DNA from: Chloracidobacterium sp.
GTDB taxonomy: Bacteria > Acidobacteriota > Blastocatellia > Pyrinomonadales > Pyrinomonadaceae
DNA: 64,000 nt
Direction: 5' to 3'
NCBI GenBank assembly: GCA_016716365.1
Contig: JADJWM010000019.1
Location: 153,471-217,470 of the forward strand
Under the pieces are notes generated by a model. The model was not told the origin of the DNA. It saw only the letters and a list, made by a program, of their open reading frames with translations, and searched no databases. Shown here in pieces: positions 52,797 to 62,468 of this stretch (the stretch's first letter is position 1; each line of letters starts with the position of its first letter). A program made the translations under genes and the position numbers.

Positions 52797-53273
52797 ATGA
52801 AGTACGCATTCTCACGTTTTTACTTGGCCGCATTTCTCATTACCGCGGCCTTCGGCTGCTCGTCTGGCGATGACAGACCGGCGACGCCGATCGAGACGTT
52901 CAAGACCTATTCTAAGGCGATCAAGAACAAAGACACGACGACGATGAAGCTGCTGCTTTCGTCCGCAACTCTGCAGATGCATGAGCTCGAGGCCCAGGCC
53001 CAAGGCGTGACCGTGGACGACATCGTAAAACGCGAAACACTTGTTTCAGAGGCCACGACGACCGTAAAGCTTAGGAATGAAAAGATCGACGGGGAAAACG
53101 CAACGCTCGAAGTTGAGAATTCGACGGGACAGTGGGAAACCGTCCCGTTTGTGCTTGAGGACGGCGTCTGGAAGATCGATAAGAAGGGATTCGCACAGCG
53201 TTTGATGGAAGACGCCGAACGCAATATGCGGGGTCTCGATAATTTGACTAACCAAAACACGCAGCAGCCCTGA
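52797..53273 (+). CDS. Hypothetical lipoprotein, NTF2/DUF4878-like
   Basis: The N-terminus has a signal and lipobox (LAAFLITAAFGCSSGDD). The mature part of about 130 residues (TPIETFKTYSKAIKNKDTTT, MKLLLSSATLQMHELEAQAQ, VPFVLEDGVWKIDKKGFAQR) resembles small NTF2-like proteins such as DUF4878, with a helix first and then strands ending in a Trp-containing 'VWKID'. A lipid anchor in the outer or inner membrane is likely. The function is unknown. It precedes the DUF1015 gene by 13 bases, probably in one operon. Confidence 0.7.
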   Translation: MKYAFSRFYLAAFLITAAFGCSSGDDRPATPIETFKTYSKAIKNKDTTTMKLLLSSATLQMHELEAQAQGVTVDDIVKRETLVSEATTTVKLRNEKIDGENATLEVENSTGQWETVPFVLEDGVWKIDKKGFAQRLMEDAERNMRGLDNLTNQNTQQP

Positions 53274-53286
53274 CCATTCGCGGAAC

Positions 53287-54504
53287 ATGTCAATAGTAAG
53301 AGCATTCCGGGCGATCCGCCCACCGAAAGAAAAGGCCGAGACCGTTTCCTGTGTACCGTACGATGTTGTTTCGGACGCCGAGGTCCGCAGCATCACTTCG
53401 GAGAATCCCGAGAGTTTCCTCCGCGTAACACGGCCGGAGGCCGATCTTGGGACCTCTGATCCCGCTGCTGCTTTTCGCGTTGGACGGGAAAGGCTAGAAG
53501 GATTCGTTGCGGACGGCCTTCTCGTCGCTGACGAGGAACCCTGCATTTATGTTTACCGGCTCGATTCGGGCACTACCAAGCAAACGGGCCTGGTCGGATG
53601 CTGCGCCATCGATGATTACGACAACGGGCTGATCAAGAAGCACGAAAAGACCCGACCTGATAAAGTGCGCGACCGAACGGACCATATGCTGGCGCTTCGC
53701 GCGCAGACCGGCCTTATTTTCCTTGCTTTCCGCAATACGGACGAAATGCGAGGACTGATCCGCGAGGCTTGCGAGGCTGAGCCGCTTTATGACTTTGTTT
53801 GCCCTGCCGGAGTTCGTCAAACGGTCTGGCGCGTCCCGGAAGGTACGGCGATCACGGATGCGTTCGCCAGGATCCCGGCGTTGTACGTAGCCGACGGCCA
53901 CCATCGTGCCGAAAGCTCGTCGCTTGCACGAAAAGAGCTAAAGGAATCAAACCCCGGGCATACCGGCGAAGAAGATTATAACTTCATGATGGCAGGGATC
54001 TTCCCGTCAGAGGACCTATCGATCCTTGCCTATAATCGCGTGGTTCGGGACCTAAACGGCCATTCCCCGGAACAGTTGCTGGAACAGCTGGCCTCGACTT
54101 TCATCGTCGATCATGACGCCGGGCGGGAACCCAAGGAGCGTGGCCGGTTTTCGATGTACCTGGATGGAAAGTGGTACGGCCTGAGATATAACGTGAATTA
54201 TTTCCGAGAACCCGATCCGCTCGAACGGCTTGATGTCGAGATCCTACAGAAGAATGTTCTCGGGCCGATCCTCGGCATCGGCGATCCGCGAACAGACGAG
54301 AGGATCAGCTTCGTGGGCGGTGGCAGGGGTATCGACGAACTCGAGAGATTGGTGAACAATGGCGATTTCGCGGTCGCTTTTTCGATGTTTCCAACGACCA
54401 TGGAAGACCTTTTCGCGATCTCCGATGCCGGCGAGATCATGCCGCCGAAGTCGACCTGGTTCGAGCCCAAGCTCAAGGACGGACTTCTGGTCCATCTGAT
54501 CTGA
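53287..54504 (+). CDS. DUF1015 family protein
   Basis: The 405-residue protein starts MSIVRAFRAIRPPKEKAETV and has the DUF1015 features: VSCVPYDVVSDAEVRSITSE, NPESFLRVTRPEADL, YVYRLDSGTTKQTGLVGCCA, KHEKTRPDKVRDRTDHMLAL, ALYVADGHHRAESSSLARKE, FNFMMAGIFPSEDLSILAYN-like region, and IDELERLVNNGDFAVAFSMF near the end. The family is widely conserved and uncharacterised; a hydrolase- or kinase-like role has been discussed but not shown. It is followed by pdxH five bases later. Confidence 0.9.
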   Translation: MSIVRAFRAIRPPKEKAETVSCVPYDVVSDAEVRSITSENPESFLRVTRPEADLGTSDPAAAFRVGRERLEGFVADGLLVADEEPCIYVYRLDSGTTKQTGLVGCCAIDDYDNGLIKKHEKTRPDKVRDRTDHMLALRAQTGLIFLAFRNTDEMRGLIREACEAEPLYDFVCPAGVRQTVWRVPEGTAITDAFARIPALYVADGHHRAESSSLARKELKESNPGHTGEEDYNFMMAGIFPSEDLSILAYNRVVRDLNGHSPEQLLEQLASTFIVDHDAGREPKERGRFSMYLDGKWYGLRYNVNYFREPDPLERLDVEILQKNVLGPILGIGDPRTDERISFVGGGRGIDELERLVNNGDFAVAFSMFPTTMEDLFAISDAGEIMPPKSTWFEPKLKDGLLVHLI

Positions 54505-54509
54505 GCGAA

Positions 54510-55154
54510 ATGAAAAACAAAGACCTCGCACATATCAGGCGTGAATATTCTCGCGAGGAACTCTCTGAGCACCATGTGTCCCCGGATCCATTCGTACAAT
54601 TTGAGCACTGGATGAACGACGCGATCGCTGCGGAATTGCACGAGCCGACCGCGATGTGTCTTTCGACCGCCGGAGCGAATGGCAGGCCAACCTCGAGGAT
54701 GGTGCTTCTGAAAGGATTTGACAGCGACGGGTTCGTTTTCTTTACAAACTATAACAGCACTAAAGGCCGCGAGTTAGAGGAGAATCCCTACGCCGCGATC
54801 AATTTCTTCTGGCCGGAGATCGAAAGACAAGTAAGGATCAGCGGGCCGGCGGCTAAGGTATCACCGGAGGAATCGGACGAGTATTTCAAGTCGCGGCCGT
54901 TCACAAGCCGCCTCGGCGCGTGGGCCTCGAACCAAAGCGAGAAAATAGACTCGAAGGTCGAACTAATGGCCAGGGCGGCAAAACTGGCAGTGAGATACGC
55001 CACAGGCAATGTGCCGCGTCCCGAACATTGGGGCGGCTATCGCGTCGCTCCGGAGATCTTCGAATTTTGGCAGGGCCGCCCGAGTCGCCTCCATGATCGG
55101 ATCCAGTATTTGCGGGTTGCAGCGGGTTGGGAGATCTCGCGGCTTTCACCCTAA
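54510..55154 (+). CDS. pdxH: Pyridoxamine 5-prime-phosphate oxidase
   Basis: The 214-residue protein has the PdxH order: IRREYSREELSEHHVSPDPF, QFEHWMNDAIAAELHEPTAM, CLSTAGANGRPTSRMVLLKG, FDSDGFVFFTNYNSTKGREL, SRPFTSRLGAWASNQSEKID and EHWGGYRVAPEIFEFWQGRP with the terminal RLHDRIQYLR-like stretch. FMN and PLP binding residues are in place. It makes pyridoxal 5-prime-phosphate, the last step of vitamin B6 salvage. Its stop overlaps the 3-prime end of the FecR-type gene on the other strand by four bases. Confidence 0.95.
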   Translation: MKNKDLAHIRREYSREELSEHHVSPDPFVQFEHWMNDAIAAELHEPTAMCLSTAGANGRPTSRMVLLKGFDSDGFVFFTNYNSTKGRELEENPYAAINFFWPEIERQVRISGPAAKVSPEESDEYFKSRPFTSRLGAWASNQSEKIDSKVELMARAAKLAVRYATGNVPRPEHWGGYRVAPEIFEFWQGRPSRLHDRIQYLRVAAGWEISRLSP

Positions 55155-56419
55155 TTGAACCAGGCCGTTTCTACTTCGGTCTTCCAGGCCTCGATCATCG
55201 TCTTGTCCAGAGCAAGAACTCCCTCGCGGGTCACACCGGTCGGCGGCTTTACGAACCCGGCCAGCGTGTCAAAGATCAGCCCGCGGTCCTCCTTCTCAAC
55301 GCGCGAGAGCAGGTGCCACAGCGTGAACATATCGTAAAAGTCGGCCTCCCTGACAAGCACCTCCACTTCCGCTCCACGGCCACCTGAAAAGTCGAAGTTG
55401 TCCAGTGCTTTCTTGAACTTCTCGGTGGCATTCGGCCTGAACGGCGTCCCGAGGCCGATGCCCTTCCGAGTCTTGCACATCATATCCGCCGGCACGATCG
55501 ATTCGCGGCCCCCGCGTTCGAGGGCGACCCAGCCTCCAGTCACGTGCAAAACACTGTCCCCTTTCTTGTCCACATCCAGTGTGTATTCGCATCCGAGATC
55601 GACGGCTTTTGCCGATGGCGTGTCAACAATAAAAAGCCTCGGCGGAGCGAATATTTTAGCGTGAAGCTTGCCGCGTTCCAGCGAGAGCCGGTGCAGGTCT
55701 TTGCCTGTTTCGGCGAGCCGTATACGAGAGTTAGGCGAAACATCGACCGTTCCGATGTCTGCCACAACGATTCGCGCCCGCGAACGGCCGTCGGTCTCGA
55801 GCAGCTGGCCGACGGCTATCTTCTCGATGCCCCCGCCATTGATCTTCGGCGCACCCGCGATGGCCTCGACCTGCCACGACGGAAGCACCTCGGGCGGCCT
55901 TGCGGCCAAATCGGGCTGCAGGGAGTTCACGCCGGCATTCGTGTTCTGTTCCGTCTGTGCATGCGCTATGTTCTCGGGATCCGCCGCATCGGCACCCTCG
56001 GTTTGGTCAGGTCCGGACGGAAGTGAGACGCTTGGACTGGCATCATCAACTTCGGCAACGCGAACATTACCGTCGCGGAACAGCCCAATATAAACTAGTG
56101 ACGAAATGAGCGAGACGATCGCGATAGCCGCCACAAATGCAAGTCCCTTTCTCAGACTGAACCAAGATGCTTGCGGCATTAGGCCGAGTCGTGGCCCCGA
56201 GCGCTGATCCGTGGAACTCACGATTCTCTGCCAAACCTGATCCGGCGCATCTGCTTGGGGAAGCCGGGCGGCAAAAAGAACTCCAAGCTTCTCGATATCA
56301 TGCTCCTTCCGGCAGGTTTCGCAGCGGATAAGATGCTCCGCAACGAGCTTCTTCTCGGATTGCGTGAGTTCGCCGTCAAGGAAGCCGGGAATATCTTTTT
56401 TTACGTGATCATTACTCAT
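55151..56419 (-). CDS. Anti-sigma factor-like protein with zinc finger and FecR domain
   Basis: The N-terminus carries a putative anti-sigma zinc finger (HLIRCETCRKEHDIEKL, H-x3-C-x2-C), followed by a membrane segment (GLAFVAAIAIVSLISSLVYI) and a Ser/Asp-rich stretch. A FecR-like periplasmic domain follows (ARIVVADIGTVDVSPNSRIR, RLSLERGKLHAKIFAPPRLF, AVDLGCEYTLDVDKKGDSVL). The gene follows the ECF sigma gene by twelve bases on the same strand, so it should hold that sigma factor inactive until a periplasmic signal. It lacks a partner receptor in the window. Confidence 0.85.
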   Translation of the reverse strand: MSNDHVKKDIPGFLDGELTQSEKKLVAEHLIRCETCRKEHDIEKLGVLFAARLPQADAPDQVWQRIVSSTDQRSGPRLGLMPQASWFSLRKGLAFVAAIAIVSLISSLVYIGLFRDGNVRVAEVDDASPSVSLPSGPDQTEGADAADPENIAHAQTEQNTNAGVNSLQPDLAARPPEVLPSWQVEAIAGAPKINGGGIEKIAVGQLLETDGRSRARIVVADIGTVDVSPNSRIRLAETGKDLHRLSLERGKLHAKIFAPPRLFIVDTPSAKAVDLGCEYTLDVDKKGDSVLHVTGGWVALERGGRESIVPADMMCKTRKGIGLGTPFRPNATEKFKKALDNFDFSGGRGAEVEVLVREADFYDMFTLWHLLSRVEKEDRGLIFDTLAGFVKPPTGVTREGVLALDKTMIEAWKTEVETAWFN

Positions 56420-56431
56420 CCAATTGGCCCT

Positions 56432-57013
56432 TCACGAGACCTCCCCCTTCAAATGCTGGAGCTTTGCGGCGAGGATCCGATGCCCGCGGCTCAACCTCGA
56501 CGAAACAGTGCCTATCGAACAATTCAGGACATCCGCGATCTGCTGGTAAGAAAGCTCCTCAACGTATTTCAACAACAAAGGTATTCGGTATTTCGGTTTC
56601 AGGCTTCCGAGGACCACCTGCACCTCTCGTGTGATCTCCCGCGACCGAATCTGCTCATCCGGCGAAACCCTCGCAACAGGTTCGTCTGCCTTGAAAAGAT
56701 CGGCCAATCCGAAGAACCTTCTCCCTTTTCGTGCTTCATCGATGCACGCATTGACCGTTGATCGATACAGCCACGTGGTAAATTCGGCATCCCCACGAAA
56801 GTTCAGCTTGGTAAAGATCTTAAGGAAAACCTGCTGCGTTACATCGGCCGCTTTATCCGCATCACCTCCGAAAAAATTGAGTGCTATCGAGTATACCCGC
56901 CGCTGATGGGTGGTAAATATCGAACGCATTGCTTCACGACTGCCGCGGCGGCACTCGTCAAACAGGTCTGAATGCTGATTCGTGCTTTCCGGCACTAAGG
57001 AGATGCTCTCCAT
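56432..57013 (-). CDS. ECF-family RNA polymerase sigma factor
   Basis: The 193-residue protein has region 2 (LFDECRRGSREAMRSIFTTH, AADVTQQVFLKIFTKL, FTTWLYRSTVNACIDEARKG) and region 4 (LGSLKPKYRIPLLLKYVEEL, SYQQIADVLNCSIGTVSSRL, RGHRILAAKL). It binds core RNA polymerase and is probably held by the adjacent zinc-finger/FecR protein. The regulon is unknown. The N-terminal residues (MESISLVPESTNQHSD) are variable, so the start may be slightly later. Confidence 0.9.
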   Translation of the reverse strand: MESISLVPESTNQHSDLFDECRRGSREAMRSIFTTHQRRVYSIALNFFGGDADKAADVTQQVFLKIFTKLNFRGDAEFTTWLYRSTVNACIDEARKGRRFFGLADLFKADEPVARVSPDEQIRSREITREVQVVLGSLKPKYRIPLLLKYVEELSYQQIADVLNCSIGTVSSRLSRGHRILAAKLQHLKGEVS

Positions 57014-57045
57014 CGAGGCCTAAGGTCCTGTCTACCGTATAAGAT

Positions 57046-58179
57046 CTAATCAACGGATCTTTCGAACATCCACGCCCCGCCGCTCACTCGATTCGATTGA
57101 TCGTAACCGCCGACAATCAAAACGCGCCCGTCGTTCAAACAAGTCGCGGACGAGAACAGCCTGTCAGTGCCGAAACTTCCCTTGGCCTCGAGTGTCGTTT
57201 TTTTCACCGGGTCGAATATCTCCGCAACATCTGATCCTCCAGCTATCAAAACGGTCCCGTCACGCAATAAGACAAGAGTTCCGTTGAGCTTGTATCGCTC
57301 GGCCCGCATTCGGCCAACCGCCATGAACCGGCCGCTCTTCGGATCAAAGGTCTCGAGCGAATCGTATGATCCGCGCGAGTCGCGTTCGTCCGATCCACCG
57401 GCAACCAGTACCCGCCCGTCGTTCAGAAGAATCGCGGCATGTTTATGGCGTCTTACGGTCAATTCGCCCAGCGATTCGAACGAATTCCTCGTCGGGTCGA
57501 ACACCTCGGTTGAATTGTACACCGTCATCGATTCGCGCCGGCCCTTATGCCCGCCGGTGATGAGCACTCGCCCGTCCTTGAGAAGCGTCGCCGTATGCGA
57601 TTCTCGCGGCACGGTCATGCTTCCAATTCTTAAGAAACGGCCAGCCGCTGGATCGTAGACCTCCGCCTCGGAAAGGAATCTCCAGCCTGTGCCGACACCA
57701 CCGGCGATCAATATGCGGCCATCGGCGAGGGAAGTCGCCGTATGTTCGCTCCGAGGGACGGTCAACGGCGGTCCCGGCGAGAATCTCCCGGTTGCAGGGT
57801 CGAAGATCTCGGTGGTCTGTAAATAGCCGCCGTCGAACCCGCCCGCAATCAAAACCTTTCCGTCCGAAAGCCGTGTCGACGTATGACCCGCCCGCGCCGT
57901 GGTCATGTTCGATGCGGCAGCAAACCGGCCCGTTGACGTGATGAAGATCTCGGCCGAGGTCAACGAACCTCCGCCCGTTCGGAATCCGCCGGTCACCAGA
58001 ACTCGGCCGTCGTCAAGAAGGGTCGCCGCGTGCGCCGCTCGATCCGTCCCCATCGACTCGATGTTTTTGAGCTCCCCTACTTTTTCTGTAGCCGCGATAA
58101 GATCCATTGGCTCGGTATCAATAAAAAAGGCTGCACCAGACAATAAAGCGGCCATCGAAATGGCAATAATTTTCATCAT
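57046..58179 (-). CDS. Kelch-repeat secreted protein
   Basis: From the ATG at 58179 (MMKIIAISMAALLSGAAFF) the protein has a signal peptide. It then has repeated kelch units with the pattern 'R-x-x-H-T-A-T-x-L-x-D-G-R-V-L-(I/V)-(A/T)-G-G', for example HAATLLDDGRVLVTGGF, HTSTRLSDGKVLIAGGFDGG and SHTATLLKDGRVLITGGHKG. About six units form a beta-propeller. It is probably exported and protein- or glycan-binding. The ATG overlaps the stop of the preceding gene, so translation is coupled. No catalytic residues for galactose oxidase are evident. Confidence 0.85.
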   Translation of the reverse strand: MMKIIAISMAALLSGAAFFIDTEPMDLIAATEKVGELKNIESMGTDRAAHAATLLDDGRVLVTGGFRTGGGSLTSAEIFITSTGRFAAASNMTTARAGHTSTRLSDGKVLIAGGFDGGYLQTTEIFDPATGRFSPGPPLTVPRSEHTATSLADGRILIAGGVGTGWRFLSEAEVYDPAAGRFLRIGSMTVPRESHTATLLKDGRVLITGGHKGRRESMTVYNSTEVFDPTRNSFESLGELTVRRHKHAAILLNDGRVLVAGGSDERDSRGSYDSLETFDPKSGRFMAVGRMRAERYKLNGTLVLLRDGTVLIAGGSDVAEIFDPVKKTTLEAKGSFGTDRLFSSATCLNDGRVLIVGGYDQSNRVSGGAWMFERSVD

Positions 58180-59149
58180 TTCCCTCCTTCCACGGTCTTG
58201 CCCATCACCCAAACATCATTACTGTAAACGAATCTTATTTCACCGTTCTCTTCGTGCGACGATTTCCCGCCCGTCATGAATAGCTTATTTTCGAAGACCC
58301 AAGCCGCAACGGCCCCGCGGGGCGACCATGGTGCAGCTAATTCCTCCCATTTCGAGCCGTTCGCGGTCACCCACACCGCGCTTTCAAATGTTCCGCCCCG
58401 ATTGGCCCCGACAAGCCACAGTTTGCCGTCGAAGACGACGGGAGTTCCGCGCCATTTTCGCTTGAGATCCGCATCAACCCGATGCCAGGTCTTGCCGTCG
58501 GCAGAGCGCCAGACTTCCCGCTCAGAAGTTCGGTTTGTCTGGCTTTCGCCGTCGATGACGCCACCGCCGAGCAGCCAGATCTCGCGCTGGAACACCGTGA
58601 CGACCGAAATGTTTCTCGGCGACCATTCGACGCTCTCCGTAACACGCTGCCATACAACGCCATCGGCAGAATTCCAGACGTCGTTGTGATACCGGCTTCC
58701 GTCAAACCCGCCGAGCATCCACATCTTGTTGTCGAAAACCACCAGTCCGTAAAAGATTCGCTGCGGCAGGTTTCGGAGATTTCGGCAACGGCCTCCCAGC
58801 GTTTGAAGTCATTCGTACGGAGGATCTTAGGTGTTATCGAGAACCGCTCATAATTACCGGTCAGCGATCCGAGGGCGTAGATTGAACCCTTAAACTGCGC
58901 GAACTCTTGGCAAGCTGAGTTCAAGCCGCTTTCGGGCAGTTCGGTCTTGGTCCAGTTTCTGCCATCCTTCGACAGCCATGCCCCGTTGTTGAACGCGACC
59001 ATCTTGTCCCCTAAAACAAATACCGGGTAGTTATATCCCTGCTGATACGGTGCTGCCGATGTGACCCGCTCCCATTTATGATCTTGGACGCCCTCTGTCG
59101 TACTCAAGCAGATGCCGAGGATCATGGTCAATATCAGGGAGCCCCCCAT
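58176..59149 (-). pseudogene. Sialidase/kelch-like secreted beta-propeller protein, one frameshift
   Basis: The first frame from the ATG at 59149 has a signal-like start (MGGSLILTMILGICLSTTEG) and repeats such as YPVFVLGDKMVAFNNGAWLS. Near 58,750 the frame shifts by one base and continues GLVVFDNKMWMLGGFDGSRY, REIWLLGGGVIDGESQ and DGKLWLVGANRGGTF, with Trp/Gly-rich kelch-like units (VWRSADGKTWHRVD). The sum is a secreted beta-propeller. Its start overlaps the stop of the upstream gene (TAATG), and its stop overlaps the next start, so the three genes are translationally coupled. Whether the shift is real is unclear. Confidence 0.75.
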
Positions 59150-59648
59150 TACGATTTCCCTCCATCGAGCTCGATCATCTTTCGGATGAGGTCGCGAGCG
59201 ACGAATTTAACGTCTTCGATCGACGTTGAACCGGCAGGGTTTACCTTGATCCGAAAGCTCCGCTGGCCTCTTCGCACTACGATGAGTTGAGTAGGCCATC
59301 GGTGTGGACGATAGCATCTTCACCGATGCCCGACCATTTTTCGAACCCTTTAAGTTCCGTATTCGAACGGACTATCGAGTCAAAGTCGTCCCGTGCGGCT
59401 TGTTCGGACCCAAACTTGATCAGTCCGAAGTGTACCTTCCGCCCATCGGCTGCCGTTTTCGAAACAAAGGTGCAAGTCCATTTCTTTGGGTCGCTCCCGG
59501 TCGCATCGGTCCCTGTCCAGGTCACTTCGCTGCCGAGGATCTTCTCGGCATTCGCCCGGGTAAAAAAATCGCATCCGGCGGGCTTTCGCAAACCGGCTTC
59601 AGCAGTTTCAGGTGAGAACATTGCGATAAATAGAATAACGATCAACAT
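59149..59648 (-). pseudogene. Small secreted hypothetical protein, one frameshift
   Basis: From the ATG at 59648 (MLIVILFIAMFSPETAEAG) the protein has a signal peptide and a domain with GCDFFTRANAEKILGSEVTW, TGTDATGSDPKKWTCTFVSK and VHFGLIKFGSEQAARDDFDS, with two Cys that may pair. Near 59,287 the frame shifts and continues IVVRRGQRSFRIKVNPAGST, SIEDVKFVARDLIRKMIELD to a TAA that overlaps the next start. It resembles a small exported domain of about 160 residues that occurs as a repeat partner of beta-propeller genes. No function is known. Confidence 0.7.
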
Positions 59649-59679
59649 TTCTTTTCTCCTTCGTCCTAAGCCATGAGCC

Positions 59680-60305
59680 TTATATCCCTCGTTGCATAAA
59701 ACACCCACCGTCACCTTTCTTTAGATTCAGGATGGGGTTGAAGCCGCCTCGCCGGCCCGCTTCTTCGCGTTCACGAGCCGAGATCAGACGGTCGCCTTCG
59801 AACAATATCGAATCGATCCAGTCCTCGCGAGCGGTAGGGGTAGTCACTGTCATATGTATGTGAGCCGCAAACCTTTGGACCGGATACGGGGCCGGCTTGA
59901 TCGTGACGAAGGCGTAGCGGCCGTCCTTGTTGGTGAGCATCCAGCCGCGATACCGCCCGTGCTTATGCACATCAGCCGTGCGGCCGTAATAACCCTCGAT
60001 ATCGGTGTGATAAAGATATATGAGGGTATTTGCAGCGGGTGTTTTCCCGTCGGGTTGAAAGACGGTCCCACTGATCTTCATCAACTCGCCTTTGTCCTTG
60101 TCAGATGCAAGGTCGAACTTCGTACCAACATTCGCGGGAAAATTGATCGCACCCATTCCTTCGGCTCCATCGGGCCGTGCATTCTTCCTTATTCGGGCCA
60201 AAATCGAGTCTCCATCGTCGGTTGCTTGTGGCAAGGCCGCTGCAGTTCAGGAAGAGCGGCAGCGAAGCAGCACTCAGGCCCGCGGTCAAGAGAAACTCAC
60301 GACGT
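59680..60305 (-). pseudogene. Intradiol ring-cleavage dioxygenase-like protein with Tat/lipobox signal, one frameshift
   Basis: The C-terminal frame shows a catechol dioxygenase-type core: KISGTVFQPDGKTPAANTLI, YLYHTDIEGYYG, GRYRGWMLTNKDGRYAFVTI, KPAPYPVQRFAAHIHMTVTT and ILFEGDRLI. Iron ligands of the family (Tyr, Tyr, His, His) have candidates in YHTD, GYYG or GRYRG, and AHIHM. One base out of phase near 60,235, the upstream frame reads RSRREFLLTAGLSAASLPLF, then LNCSG, a twin-arginine signal with a possible lipobox. No ATG is obvious upstream; a second shift or an unusual start is needed. It may be a non-catalytic exported member of the fold. Confidence 0.65.
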
Positions 60306-60397
60306 GATCGTTTGGTTTTGGATCGTAGCTATTGTCCTCTATGGCTGTTTTGTCGATAATTAGACGGGCTGATCCATCGGTTTCTTCCATTTTTTTT

Positions 60398-60926
60398 ATG
60401 CAGCTTGAAACGGAACGCCTCTTTATACGCCCATATACCTTCGATGATCTTGATGAACTGATCGAGATGCGTTCGGATCCGGATGTTTACCGATATTTAG
60501 GCGGGCTTGAACGACAGAACCCGGACGAAATTAGAAAGCGCTTTAGATTTTACCTTGAGTGCTATGAGAAATTAGGCTTCGGAATGTCGGCAATGGTCCT
60601 CAAAGAGAACGGCGAGACGATAGGCGGGAGCGGATTGCAGCCGCTGGAGGACACCGGCGAGATCGAAGTTGGATACAGCCTGAAAAAGAAGTACTGGCGG
60701 CAGGGAATCGGTTATGAGGCGGCCTACGCGTGTTTGAAATATGGTTTCCGAATCGGCCGGGCTCGAGAGGATCGTCGCCGTTTGCGATGAGAAAAACATC
60801 GGCTCATGGCGGATCATGGAAAAATGCGGAATGAATTTCGAGAAGATGATAATCGCTTACGGGATGGAATGCCGATCTTACGCGATCTCAAGGGAGGAAT
60901 TTTTGCGGGGAGTGCAGATGGTATGA
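60398..60926 (+). pseudogene. GNAT N-acetyltransferase, one frameshift
   Basis: From the ATG at 60398 (MQLETERLFIRPYTFDDLDE) the protein has the GNAT order: LETERLFIRPYTFDDLDELI, GFGMSAMVLKENGETIGGSG and EIEVGYSLKKKYWRQGIGYE (the acetyl-CoA loop with R-x-x-G-x-G/A replaced by RQGIGYE). Near 60,745 the frame shifts and continues LERIVAVCDEKNIGSWRIME, KCGMNFEKM to the stop at 60926. The length is about 175 residues, full size for the family. The substrate is unknown; RimJ/RimL-like protein acetylation is the closest precedent. Confidence 0.8.
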
Positions 60927-61024
60927 GAGTAAGGAGTGCATCAGTGCTAACGATCGTGGCTACTCTGACGTTTTGCGATCATTACCGCCGTTAGTGCCTA
61001 ACCCTAAGGCCGATCAAGACCAGA

Positions 61025-61845
61025 GCGGAAGGCAAAAGCCCAGTCACTGCAAGCGGACTTTAACGGGAACAAGATCCACTATTACGACATCGGCAACAAA
61101 CGATCCGCCAGCACTCGTCCTGGTACACTGCTGGACTTGTAACGTCGAGTTTTGAAAGAACAGCACCTCTCCTCCCGAACTATCGGGTAATTGCTATGGA
61201 CCTTCCAGGGCACGGGAAAGCGATAAGCCAAAGGTCGAGTACTCTATGGAGTTTTTGCGGGCGGTAGACGCGGTAATGAGAAAGGCCGGGGTCAAGCGAG
61301 CGGTGCTTGCCGGGCATAGCATGGGCACGCCGATCATTCGCAAATACTACAAGCTCTTTCCGAGAAAACTGCAGGTTTGATAGTCGTTGACGGAGCCCCT
61401 GCTGCCTTCGGACCACGCGACCCAGGTCGAGCAGTTCTTTTTTGTACCGCTTTTCAAGGACCACAAGACCGGGGTTCCGGCGTCCATAGACGGAATGCTG
61501 CCTGAAACAAGTCAAGCCTGACCTCGATCCCATCCGCACGTCAATGCGACCACACCGGAACACGTTGGAACGAAGCTTGCATGAAATTGATGCTCGACGA
61601 CGCGTATGCGACTCACGGGATGATAGACGTGGCTGTGCTTGCGATCATGGCCGCGAATCCAATGTGGCCGGCGGAAATGGAAGGGCGGTATAAGGCGATC
61701 GCGCCGAAAACGGATTACCATGTATGGGACGGCGTCAGTCATTTTTTTGCAATACACTGGAAAAGCCAAACGAGTTCAACGAGCAGATACGGCTGTTCAT
61801 CGCACGCAACGGTCTTTGTGACCAGACATTGGCCGCTCCTTCTTT
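61025..61845 (+). pseudogene. Alpha/beta hydrolase, heavily frameshifted
   Basis: Pieces in different frames follow each other in the correct order: ADFNGNKIHYYDIGN, ALVLVHCWTCNVEF, VIAMDLPGHGKS, EYSMEFL, GVKRAVLAGHSMGTPIIRKY (the nucleophile Ser in GHSMG), LIVVDGAPAAFGPRD, AYATHGMIDVAVLAIMAANP and KTDYHVWDGVSHFF (the catalytic His). At least five shifts or stops interrupt it. It belongs to the alpha/beta-hydrolase superfamily; the oxyanion HG is present as HC-W. The density of errors fits low-quality sequence more than biology, because the order and motifs are otherwise kept. Confidence 0.75.
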
Positions 61846-61899
61846 CTGCACGCGGTACGATTTAGCTGTCACCGCTAGATAATTACTCAGGCTTGTCGG

Positions 61900-62235
61900 G
61901 CCAATGACCACTGCGACCCCATATGACCCTCAGCTATCCGAAGCTCATTTTTCGCGATGCTTGCTCATCACTTTCTGTGGATTTCGCGTGCCGACCAGGA
62001 AATGGCCCGGGGTTTTGGATGCGATCGATCTCCGATACACGAAACCGGGCACCTGCTGTTCCAGGCTCTTCGGGGAATTCATGATGATAGCGGGAGGCTC
62101 TCTGTTCCAGAAGACGTGGAGTGCCGTCGTCTTTGTCGGATAATTTTTAGGGTGGAACGAGGATTATTGTTTTGCTTAGATAGCGCAAGTTGCGGGTCGG
62201 GCAAAACGCATAATTAACGTATATATTTATGCCGC
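61900..62235 (+). pseudogene. Fragments of a membrane protein with HETGHLLF motif
   Basis: Frames at 61,957-62,217 and neighbouring positions contain HHFLWISRADQEMARGFGCD, RSPIHETGHLLFQ and, in the next frame, FGEFMMIAGGSLFQ. Together they resemble a family of small bacterial membrane proteins with an HExxH-like motif and a hydrophobic 'GEFMMxxGGSLFQ' helix. At least two frameshifts are needed. It is too broken for a firm assignment; a site-2-protease-like or structural role is possible. Confidence 0.4.
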
Positions 62236-62468
62236 TGATGCCGTGGCTGCCAGCTTGTCTTGACTAGCGGGTTGACCGGCATGAAAAAGAAGGAAGGCTC
62301 CACGACTCCGGAATTAGATGCTTACGCGGCTAGGCCTGCTGGAATCGACGAAGATGGAAGTCGCGCGGGAATCATTCCTTTAGCCAGTACTTTGACATTC
62401 GCTGCGGCAGCCACGTCGCCTTCGATCTGCCACGCCTTTCGTTCGCCGATACAGGAGTTTGAGGAAAT

